Below are positions 25,183 to 33,696 of a stretch of DNA of 64,000 nt, piece after piece (the first letter of the stretch is position 1; each line of letters begins with the position of its first letter). The notes under the pieces were generated by a model. The model saw nothing but the letters and a program-made list of their open reading frames with translations, was not told the DNA's origin and ran no database searches. Origin of the DNA: Meandrina meandrites (lineage: Eukaryota > Cnidaria > Anthozoa > Scleractinia > Meandrinidae); NCBI GenBank assembly GCA_963693305.1, contig OY855915.1:6314607-6378606 (forward strand), read 5' to 3'. The translations under genes were made by a program, and so were the position numbers.

Positions 25183-26571
25183 ATGGATGAACCATCGGAA
25201 ATTGACAACAAACCTACCGCAGAGACTCGGCTCCGAGTGAGCTCAGACTCAGACGCAGTTTTAGCGAACTGGACCGAAGGAATTGACGCGACACCGCCGG
25301 TAAACAATGGCGGAATTAACCAAAGACGAAGCAAAGCACGTGCCGAGAAGCACATCGATTCGACTCCAAAAGAGGGCACAAATCCTAATTCTGGGACCAA
25401 AGATCCCACTAAATCACTCAAAAGTGATGCTCAATTGCAAACGAAGGGTAGTAAAACACCCTCTGGTGGCTCTAAACTTCGCAAGAAGGCCGCGGGAAAA
25501 ACTACGGCGGCAGAGCCCAGCAGTTCTTCGACTCATTCAAAGGGAGAAAGCGCGCCAAAAGAGCGTCTAAGCAGTGCACGAAAATCTGCTGCCTCGGACC
25601 AAAGTTCATCCACAGATATGGCTGTTGTTTTGAAAGAGGCTTTTTCAGGCTTTGCTGTACAGATGAACAAAGGATTCAGCAGTTTAAATAAACTGCTACA
25701 AGCTAAAAACGACGACGCCAAAGGCGACGACAATGCATCCGCACTCTCCGAGTCGGATGACACTGATGGCGGGTCGGACATTGAACCCGAGGAGCCTGCT
25801 CCAAAGAAACAAAAAACTGACGATAACACTGTTCTAAGCAAGGATAATAGTGCCATACTTAGCCAACTCGAAAAAGAGTTCAATGTGTCTGAACAAGATG
25901 GCGCTGAAATTAACGAAAACTTGGCTGTTATTGTCCAAAAGTTGCTGAAAGAAAAACCTGAGGAAGATAAGCTGAATGAGATCAAAAAACGCTACCTCAG
26001 GCCAAAGAACTGTGCAACCCTGGCTGAAACCAGAGTTAATTTAGCTATCTGGAATAATCTTTCAGATAGAGCACGTACCTCGGACATCAAACTCCAGAAG
26101 GTACAGAAGTCTCTTATAAAGGGAACAACATCTGTGGTTCAGGTTGTAAATGACCTAATCAGCACACCAGATATGTTACCAAAGGACCAAATAGTCAGTA
26201 GACTCATGGATGGTGTTCTACTGATGGCTAATGCTAACATAGAACTAAACATCAGGCGCAGAGAAGCCCTCAAACCAGAGCTCCATACTAGCTACCGCTA
26301 TCTCTGTGCTCCATCAAACCCAATAACAACGGAGCTATTTGGAGACGACCTACCCAAAGCGGTAAAAGACATCACTGACACTAATCGAATTACTTCAAAG
26401 ATTAGCAGGGAGATGAAGCAAAGCTTCAAAAGATCTAGGAATGATGGCCACTCAGACAGATACCAAAGCAGGTATAAAAACAACTACTCTGGGCCGTCAA
26501 AAAACTACCGTCGCCCCTTCTTCAACAAGAAGGAGGGGGGAAAAAAGAGTGCTCAGAAGAACCAGAACTGA
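25183..26571 (+). CDS. DIRS gag-like protein
   Basis: 462 residues, the first frame of the DIRS-like element. It is inferred to be the structural protein packaging element RNA, from position and composition. The N-terminal half is low-complexity, Ser/Thr/Lys/Glu-rich, with a basic KKQK cluster near residue 210 that could act as a nuclear signal. The middle (about residues 235-330) is predicted helical and Leu/Lys-rich. The C-terminal 60 residues are strongly basic, rich in Arg, Tyr and Asn, a plausible nucleic-acid binding tail. No CCHC zinc knuckle is present. Translation may start at the ATG 136 bases inside the left repeat. The next frame begins 35 bases after its stop, in a different phase. 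Confidence 0.75.
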   Translation: MDEPSEIDNKPTAETRLRVSSDSDAVLANWTEGIDATPPVNNGGINQRRSKARAEKHIDSTPKEGTNPNSGTKDPTKSLKSDAQLQTKGSKTPSGGSKLRKKAAGKTTAAEPSSSSTHSKGESAPKERLSSARKSAASDQSSSTDMAVVLKEAFSGFAVQMNKGFSSLNKLLQAKNDDAKGDDNASALSESDDTDGGSDIEPEEPAPKKQKTDDNTVLSKDNSAILSQLEKEFNVSEQDGAEINENLAVIVQKLLKEKPEEDKLNEIKKRYLRPKNCATLAETRVNLAIWNNLSDRARTSDIKLQKVQKSLIKGTTSVVQVVNDLISTPDMLPKDQIVSRLMDGVLLMANANIELNIRRREALKPELHTSYRYLCAPSNPITTELFGDDLPKAVKDITDTNRITSKISREMKQSFKRSRNDGHSDRYQSRYKNNYSGPSKNYRRPFFNKKEGGKKSAQKNQN

Positions 26572-26606
26572 GCAATGACCAAAATATTGAGGTAAGGGAC
26601 ATAAAA

Positions 26607-28625
26607 TTGCAAGTTGCTGGCAGGCTCAAATATTTTCTCTCTGCTTGGCAAGCCATTACCTCTGACAGTCATATTCTTGACATGGTTGAACACTGCCACC
26701 TCGAGTTTATTGAAAACCCCTTCCAACAGTATCCTATGCCTCCAATTAAATTTAATCGTCATGAGGCTGCAATTATTGATGCTGAAATACAAAAATTGCT
26801 CTGTAAAGGGGTTCTTGAGGAAGCTGTTCCCAGTTATGGTCAGTACATCTCTACCATTTTTCTCAGGAAAAAGAAAAATGGTTCTTACAGATTGATCTTG
26901 AATCTGAAAGGATTGAATGCCTCAATAGAGTATCAACATTTTAAAATGGAAAGTTTGACATGTGCTATACAATTAATGAAGAAAAATTGTTATATGGCCT
27001 CTATAGATCTGACAGATGCTTACTATACAGTTCCTGTGGCTGTTGAGCACAGGAAATATTTACGGTTTTTCTGGAGAAATACCTTGTTTCAATACACATG
27101 TCTACCCAATGGCCTAGCATCTGCACCAAGATGTTTTACCAAACTGTTAAAACCAGTATATAGCACATTGCGTAGCCAAGGCTACTTGAATGTTGGATAC
27201 ATTGATGATTCCTATCTACAAGGGGACTCTAAGACTGACTGTAAAAACAATGTTCTAGCCACCCAAACTCTGTTTGAGTCTTTAGGTTTCCTTATGAACT
27301 ATGACAAGTCAGTGTTGCAACCTTGTCAAAAATTAGCATTTCTTGGCTTCATTCTGGATTCTATTGAGATGAAAGTATTTCTCACTACAGAAAAAACAGA
27401 GAAAATAATTTTAGCTTGCCAACAACTGTTGAAGGGAAAACCAACCTCCATAAGAGAGGTTGCCCAAGTTATTGGTCTATTGGTATCTGCTCTGCCAGCT
27501 GTCCAGTTTGGACCTCTCTTTTATAGGAGTATCGAAATTGACAAGAATACTGCCTTGCAACAAAATAAAGGCAATTATGAAGCTAGTATGACACTCTCCC
27601 CAGAATCTATAAGCGATCTTCGCTGGTGGGTAGCTAATCTACCTACAGCATGCAAGAATATCGTCACAGTCAACCCAGATATAGAAATGGAAACTGATGC
27701 TTCATTATTGGGCTGGGGGGCAGTATGTAATGGACAGTCAGCCCAAGGCATGTGGTCCCCTGTTGAAAAACAAAAGCACATCAATGAGCTTGAATTACTG
27801 GCAGTGCATTTTGGTATTAAATCGTTTCTCCCTTTATTGAAAGGGAAGCATGTGTGCATAAAAAGCGATAACTCCACAACTGTCTGCTACCTAAATGCAA
27901 TGGGGGGCACAAAATCTCCTCCTTGTAACACACTTGCCAAAAAGATTTGGCTGTGCTGTATGGAAAATGATACTTGGTTGACTGCATGTCATTTGCCTGG
28001 TGTTCTCAATGTTGAGGCAGATAAACACTCCAGACAGTTTAATGAGAGAACTGAGTGGCAGCTCCAACCAAAAATTTTTCATAAGATTACAGACATACTG
28101 GGTACCCCTGAAATCGATTTGTTTGCTTCCCGATTGAACAACCAGCTTCCAAAATATGTTTCTTGGAAGCCTGACCCTGGGGCTACCCATGTAGATGCAT
28201 TCTCTTTCTCCTGGAGTGATAGTTTCGTTTACATTTTTCCTCCATTTTCCCTGCTCAACAGATGTCTACAAAAATTGGAGAAAGATCAAACTTTAGCACT
28301 ATTGGTGGCTCCCATTTGGCCAACTCAGGTTTGGTGGCCTCGACTACTAAGACTTCTTGTGGCAACCCCGTTGATGCTCCCGCAAAACAAGGACCTGCTT
28401 ATGCTACCACACTCAGGGGCTCAACATCCTCTAAGAAACCAAATGAGAATGATGGCATGTCTGTTGTCAAGCAATCTTTTGAAGCAAGAGGAGTATCGAA
28501 GTCAGCTGTCGGATTGCTCATGGCGTCTTGGCGAGGAGGTACCAAGAAACAGTACTCGGGGTATATCAAAAAGTGGACAGCATTTTGTCTCAAAAGGAAA
28601 GTCAATCATCTTCAACCACCTATAG
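26607..28625 (+). CDS. DIRS reverse transcriptase-RNase H polyprotein
   Basis: 672 residues. The RT domain spans about residues 55-260, with catalytic Asp134 in SIDLTDAYY and the YIDD box at 198-201. RNase H follows (about 360-475) with Asp364 (ETDAS), Glu394 (NELELLAVHFG), Asp421 (IKSDNSTT) and Asp472, all retained. Residues 480-600, including PEIDLFASRLNNQLPKYVSW and YIFPPFSLLN, match the conserved tail of DIRS pol proteins often described as a methyltransferase-like region; I see no clear SAM-binding motif. It makes cDNA from element RNA. The last 364 bases overlap the recombinase frame. The protein is undisrupted, suggesting recent activity. Confidence 0.9.
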   Translation: MQVAGRLKYFLSAWQAITSDSHILDMVEHCHLEFIENPFQQYPMPPIKFNRHEAAIIDAEIQKLLCKGVLEEAVPSYGQYISTIFLRKKKNGSYRLILNLKGLNASIEYQHFKMESLTCAIQLMKKNCYMASIDLTDAYYTVPVAVEHRKYLRFFWRNTLFQYTCLPNGLASAPRCFTKLLKPVYSTLRSQGYLNVGYIDDSYLQGDSKTDCKNNVLATQTLFESLGFLMNYDKSVLQPCQKLAFLGFILDSIEMKVFLTTEKTEKIILACQQLLKGKPTSIREVAQVIGLLVSALPAVQFGPLFYRSIEIDKNTALQQNKGNYEASMTLSPESISDLRWWVANLPTACKNIVTVNPDIEMETDASLLGWGAVCNGQSAQGMWSPVEKQKHINELELLAVHFGIKSFLPLLKGKHVCIKSDNSTTVCYLNAMGGTKSPPCNTLAKKIWLCCMENDTWLTACHLPGVLNVEADKHSRQFNERTEWQLQPKIFHKITDILGTPEIDLFASRLNNQLPKYVSWKPDPGATHVDAFSFSWSDSFVYIFPPFSLLNRCLQKLEKDQTLALLVAPIWPTQVWWPRLLRLLVATPLMLPQNKDLLMLPHSGAQHPLRNQMRMMACLLSSNLLKQEEYRSQLSDCSWRLGEEVPRNSTRGISKSGQHFVSKGKSIIFNHL

Positions 28626-29431
28626 GAACAGTCTTGGATTTTCTTTCTGAACTTTTTGACCAGGGACTTACATACAGTGCTATTAACTGTGCTAGAAGTG
28701 CACTGTCCTCATATGTGTCTTTGGATGATGGCTCCGTGGTTGGACAGAACCCACTGGTTTGCCGACTGTTGAAAGGCGTTTTTCAGTCACGACCACCCAA
28801 GCCCAAGTATGCCGAGGTTTGGGATGTCCAAGTGGTGTTAACTTACCTGGCCACTCTTCACCCTGTTGAATCATTGACTCTTAAAGCATTGACGTTCAAA
28901 CTTGTTATGTTGTTGTTATTAGTATCAGGCCAACGTGGCCAGACTATTCATTTGTTAGACACTAACAATATGTTTGTGAGTGATAACAAATACACGTTTG
29001 TTATCCCAAACCACCTTAAGCAAAGCAAACCAGGAGTATCTAACCCTCAAGTCGTTCTGGAATCTTTTGATAACCCCTCTATTTGTATTGTTACTACGCT
29101 TAAGGAATATCTTACCAGAACCAAAGCATTGAGAGAAAGCAGCCAGTCACGACTGCTAATAAGTTATGTTAAACCTTATAAGCCTGTAAGCAGAGATACT
29201 GTAACTAGATGGGTACGATCTACTATGAGTTTAGCTGGTATTGATGTAACAAAATATTCAGCACATAGTACGAGAGCTGCATCTGTCTCGGCAGCAAGCA
29301 GGGCTTCTGTAAATCTAGATGACATTCTCCGAACTGCAGGATGGTCATCTGCATACTGTTTTGCTCGACATTACAACAAACCTATAGCTAAGACTTCAAG
29401 TTATGCCAAATCGGTGCTGACATGTTTGTAA
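28262..29431 (+). CDS. DIRS tyrosine recombinase
   Basis: 389 residues, starting inside the RT frame in another phase. It would integrate the circular DNA intermediate in place of a DDE integrase. The catalytic set of tyrosine recombinases is present: Arg225 in VSGQRGQTIHLL, His335 and Arg338 in HSTRAAS, Trp361 in AGWSS, and the nucleophile Tyr371 in ARHYNKP. An N-terminal SAM-like DNA-binding region covers about residues 65-180. The true start may lie elsewhere if expression uses reinitiation or frameshifting out of the RT frame. The first 60 residues are low-complexity and overlap RT coding sequence. Confidence 0.88.
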   Translation: MSTKIGERSNFSTIGGSHLANSGLVASTTKTSCGNPVDAPAKQGPAYATTLRGSTSSKKPNENDGMSVVKQSFEARGVSKSAVGLLMASWRGGTKKQYSGYIKKWTAFCLKRKVNHLQPPIGTVLDFLSELFDQGLTYSAINCARSALSSYVSLDDGSVVGQNPLVCRLLKGVFQSRPPKPKYAEVWDVQVVLTYLATLHPVESLTLKALTFKLVMLLLLVSGQRGQTIHLLDTNNMFVSDNKYTFVIPNHLKQSKPGVSNPQVVLESFDNPSICIVTTLKEYLTRTKALRESSQSRLLISYVKPYKPVSRDTVTRWVRSTMSLAGIDVTKYSAHSTRAASVSAASRASVNLDDILRTAGWSSAYCFARHYNKPIAKTSSYAKSVLTCL

Positions 29432-29504
29432 ATGTAAACAGTTACATCTGATCATTAAAGTGGCATGTTGTTATTGATTCTTCATGTCCGTATTGCTTTG
29501 AAAT

Positions 29505-29620
29505 CTCATGGAATCTCTCAGCATGGTAACGAGGTAGAATTTAAAAATTAAACGAGACTTACCTGAAAGTTGAAGTTTGATTGTAATTCTACCGAGTTAC
29601 AGAATGCTGAGAGATTACAT
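29505..29620. repeat. DIRS internal complementary region
   Basis: CTCATGGAATCTCTCAGCAT plus GGTAACGAGGTAGAA is the reverse complement of the element's left end (25047-25085). It runs directly into TTTAAAAATTAAACGAGAC and the next 60 bases, the reverse complement of the right end (29707-29791). Known DIRS models use such a region to circularise the cDNA. Confidence 0.8.
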
Positions 29621-30831
29621 GCCCATGCTCCCTACCCACCCGTTGGCTGTTGGGTAACACGCACATTCAGTTCTTTAAAGCCTGATTGGCGCATGCGCTT
29701 GCTATCTCATGTAATCTCTCAGCATTCTGTAACTCGGTAGAATTACAATCAAACTTCAACTTTCAGGTAAGTCTCGTTTAATTTTTAAATTATTTGATAA
29801 ATTAAGTCAATACAACATTGAAATAGTTGCGTAACGAGTAAAGAATACTTAAAGTTATAAAAAATGATCTACGACACAAATATATAATTGCATGGCCTAC
29901 AATGCTCTAAAATTATGATTCTAACTTTTACCAGTATGGCCAAAACTTGGCCCAACTAGTTTTGGGTAGAAAAAAACTAGTCTATCCTCTTGCCGCGAAA
30001 AAAAAGAACGCCTGATCGCCCGTTAAAATTTGTTCCCCTCCCGGTCCCCCTTTGTCACTCTAGTAGCCTGGTTATATGAAGAAACGGCCCCTTATAGAAG
30101 GGTTATCCTCTTTCACCGAGCGTTTATATTAGTAAAGCTGCCCCTCCAAACGCATGCAAACAGAGCCAAAAAAACGCCCTCCCATTTTCACTTACGCTCT
30201 TTATCTCCAGACCTGTCCCTACATGAAAAAAAGTTGGCTCGGCCCGCACTCCACCCAGCTTCACCTTGCTCTCCGAATTTCGTGTAAACGGCCCGCCGTT
30301 TTTTATAAAGCTCGGTATTCTGAAAAATGGTTGACAAATCTCTCCCGAAAATTATATGGAGTCCTCTCCTACGTGAATATATCTTTGATACAAGTCCTGG
30401 GTCATTTCTTAGTTTTGCCAAGCCCATCTCATCTTACAATCGGGTTCTTTCTCGTCTGGATATAACAGTCTGGTTGTTCAAAGCGTGACTAAGGAAATCC
30501 AGGATTAGTAGGAATTTTGATTTCACCTTTCTTATTCTTCATTGAGGTTTTCTGTTAACAGATTTGTCTCTCAATTTAGACTAGACTTTAAACGACGTCA
30601 AACTCCACAAAACATTAGCGGTGAAAAACATTTTAGAACAAGAGAAACTAAAACCCTGCAAATTTCGAAAGGAATGACAGTGTGAAAGGCAATCTAAATG
30701 CTAAAAGCTGCTCCAATTTCTCAGATTGGGTAGAAGTTGCTCAGAATGCAAGCGTTTGCTGGAATGGACAAAAGTTGCTCAAAATATCAAAAGTTGCCGA
30801 GGACCGGAACTTGTAAGTTAGTCCGAAATAA

Positions 30832-32718
30832 GGGACGGACCATTATTTTTCTGGAGGGGGGGGGGGATGAAAAATATTGAAAAAAAAATTGTTTGCAGGG
30901 CCTAAAAAGACAAAATAAATTGTTTGCAAACATCATATGTATTAAAAAAAATAGTTTGCATAGAAGTCAGAGAAACTTGTAATAATCTATCAATGAAAAA
31001 AAAAAACTATCAAAAATGAAAGTATGAGACTAAATGTATATAGTCTAAAAGTATGAAGACTAAAAGTATGTAGTTGTTTACAGACAGTATACAGGGCTCA
31101 AATAAAATCAACATTTTATTTGACCAAATTGGAATTTCAAAGTGGTCATGTAGGCAATAAATTCAACTAATAAATTAGTAAATAGCTGATCCTGGTGGAC
31201 CCGGCATTTATTTGACTCCTGCAGATTATTTGAGCCCGGTGTTATTAAGCAAGGGGTTTAATTAATTATTTTTGACAAACATTTATCCATCAAATATACC
31301 TACAGCTTATTATTACTCAAATAAATACCTGAGGGGTCTATTTTCAACTCCACCTTGGAGACCCGGCGTTTATTCGGTACCCAGTGTTTAATTGAGAAAA
31401 TACGGTTAACATAATAATATAAATTGGGTATAGCTTTTCTGAAGTTTTCTTCGAAAAATAGATTAAATTATTGCGCTTTTCAAAAATGCAAGGACCGGAC
31501 ATTTAAAATTCAAGCAACAGTTTCGCTTTTTACTGCCGCCAATCTTCGTAGTGTACGTCTCAGAAAACGAAAAAGATGAGTTCAGATGTGTTTATTGGTC
31601 GCCACCATAAAATATTGAATTAAATAATGATTGATAGCATCAAAAGCGAACCTCCTTTTTGTGTCAGATCGTGGTTAAAAAAGATCGAAAAAAAATTGTT
31701 TGTAGGAAGGTGTTGTTAGAAAAAAATTGTTTGCAGAGGTGCATAGATAAAATAAACGGCACGCGATGCATGCAGAAGCGATGACGTTTCACAAGAGGTC
31801 TTTGATAATTTTCAGGACATTTGTCAAAAAATTAGGGTAAATAAAAGTAACTGACAACTTCTGTGTTGAATGATTGTTCAACAAAAATTGCGTTATCTTG
31901 GCGTGACATACGATATACGATATACGATGCAAGGTCAAACGCTGTTTAAAATTGCTTACACCTTTTGTTTTAAAGAATGGAGAGATTTCTGTTTACTAAA
32001 TCTTATAGAACGCATCAAATATAACTTGTTTCTTTCGTTTATGCTTTAAATTAGTCCTTTCTAACGGCCCAGGAGTATTTTGCTTTGAGTTCTATGCGAC
32101 GATTTCTTGTTGAGTTGACTTGATTTCTTTTCCCAGTATTCGGTTCTACAGATCGGTTGATCACAACAGGCAACAGACAACAACAGATCCTGTCCACTCG
32201 CACGGCGAGATTAATCGATCACGTCATCGTCATCGCTTAAAAAAGGTTTAAAATGGCTCACCTTTTCAACAGATGTTTCAAAACTGCTAATAATCGGTTA
32301 CTTCGTCTGCAGTCACGACAGACATCACTTCTTAACTTTATGCCAAATTTATTCGATAACTGATAAAGTGCAACACTCACTGCAGACTCGAAATCTCAAT
32401 TTAACAGCTACAGATGAAATAAGGTTTGCCGATCGGTGATGATACAAGCTGCAAAAAAATATCTTCCTTTGCCAAAAAACAAGATGGCGGATCTCAAAAA
32501 GAATACAAACAATGCAGCTAGTTCCCATTGCTCTTCGGTTCAATTCAGGGAGTAATTCTCACACCGTAACACCAAAAATTCCATAAATTCCATCGCTTTT
32601 CCGCTTTACAGCATTAACCGATGACGTCAAATGACGTCATCGCTTAAAAAAAGGTTTGCAGAGAGAGATATTTCATCTCCCCCCCACACCCCCCTCCAGA
32701 AAAATAATGGTCCGTCCC
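30832..32718. mobile_element. 1.9-kb Harbinger-like non-autonomous element
   Basis: Starts GGGACGGACCATTATTTTTC and ends with its reverse complement, followed on both TIRs by a G/C-rich run. TAA sits at 30829-30831 and 32719-32721, a 3-bp target duplication typical of PIF/Harbinger. Subterminal words AAAAAATTGTTTGCA repeat near the left end and at about 31690-31730. A second repeat, also present at 39405-39649, is embedded around 31100-31405. No transposase frame is visible. Confidence 0.75.
31130..31405. repeat. embedded copy of the 39405 repeat family
   Basis: It shares CCCGGCATTTATTTGACTCCTG-type sequence, ACCTACAGCTTAT and CTATTTTCAACTCCA with 39405-39649, ending GAGAAAATACGGT. The left end is different or truncated. 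It lies inside the Harbinger-like element. Confidence 0.55.
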
Positions 32719-33696
32719 TAATGTGCCAATCAAAATTTACCATGGCGCCGGAAGTCGATTCTTGTTTTCTTGGAAAAACCACGTGGTCGTCATTGGACCA
32801 ACAAAAGGGGGGAAAAACCCCACACTTACATGTAATTTGCAGAATTTTCGCTTTCAGTTCTCCATGTATTCTCCTATAAAGAGACTACATGCCATATTTT
32901 TGCTGTTAGAAACTTAAGGAGAACATATTTTAACTAAAAGGACTGAAAGTGCAGAAAATAGCGGAAGTAAGTGGGCCTTTCCTTTTATTTTATCTTGAAC
33001 ATTTTATAAACTGATAAAGTGAAAATCGGTAAAGAAGAAATATTGTCAAAAAGTCGTAATTTGCATCTTAAATAGGTTATCTTAGGTTACCCGTTGAAGA
33101 ACTAAAACTTTTCGAATTCATGGCCAGGCCATCACACAAACGTCTAGCTAGTTTCACGCCTATGTCTGCCTAATGCAAAACTTGAGCGAGGAAGTTTAGC
33201 AGCATCGGCTCGACTAGTCCACGAGCTTTACTTGAAATATTAAGACACTTTAATGAATATTTGCATTAAATTGATCATATTATCAATTTCTCTTAGTTCG
33301 AAGGAATGGGAAAATCCCTGATACGTCATCTTTCAGTTTCTAAATGTTTAGTTGAAAATGTTCCTTCCGTAAGTAATTCTATCGTTTTTAAAAGTTACGC
33401 TATATTCTGGAGAAATATCGGTGAAGGTGTTACATGTGATGTCAAATGACCATGAGCTTCAAACGTGATCAAACTGCAGCCACTGTGGTTTTTATCCTAG
33501 CAAGGTTTAGGTCACATTTGATTTCATTTCCTCACAATATTATAGTATATTAACTCCAGCTTGTCTCTTATTCCCATATAACTGCTACTACTTTTGAAGT
33601 GTCAATGAGGGCTCATGACATTTATAATAGATTAATAGTGACACAGTCAGAACTGTAAGATCATGGCCATTTTCTCTCCATTCCAGCCTTCTCGTA

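Larger units (their letters stand above)
25047..29791 (+). mobile_element. DIRS-like tyrosine-recombinase retrotransposon, structurally complete
   Basis: Three open frames in three reading frames (gag-like, RT-RNase H, tyrosine recombinase) carry all expected catalytic motifs and no internal stops. Inverted terminal repeats are visible: TTCTACCTCGTTACCATGCT on the left (25047 on) and, on the right at 29695-29750, the complement of the left segment ATGAGATAGCAAGCGCATGC. An internal complementary region at about 29505-29620 has a first part complementary to the extreme left end and a second part complementary to the extreme right end (29707-29791). That is the layout expected of DIRS-type circular-intermediate replication. 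No target duplication is evident, as expected for DIRS elements. Exact termini are approximate. Confidence 0.88.
29792..33696. other. intergenic repeats upstream of the tandem cGAS-like gene
   Basis: No coding exon recognised apart from a possible non-coding first exon of the downstream gene, whose GTAAGT donor would be at 32967 and whose acceptor is at 33686. Most of the interval is the Harbinger-like element at 30832-32718. 29800-30830 and 32970-33650 hold nothing I can name. Confidence 0.5.

Noticed and set aside
25307..25985. Frames overlapping the DIRS gag region on both strands
   Set aside because: Shadows of the gag-like frame with no independent support.
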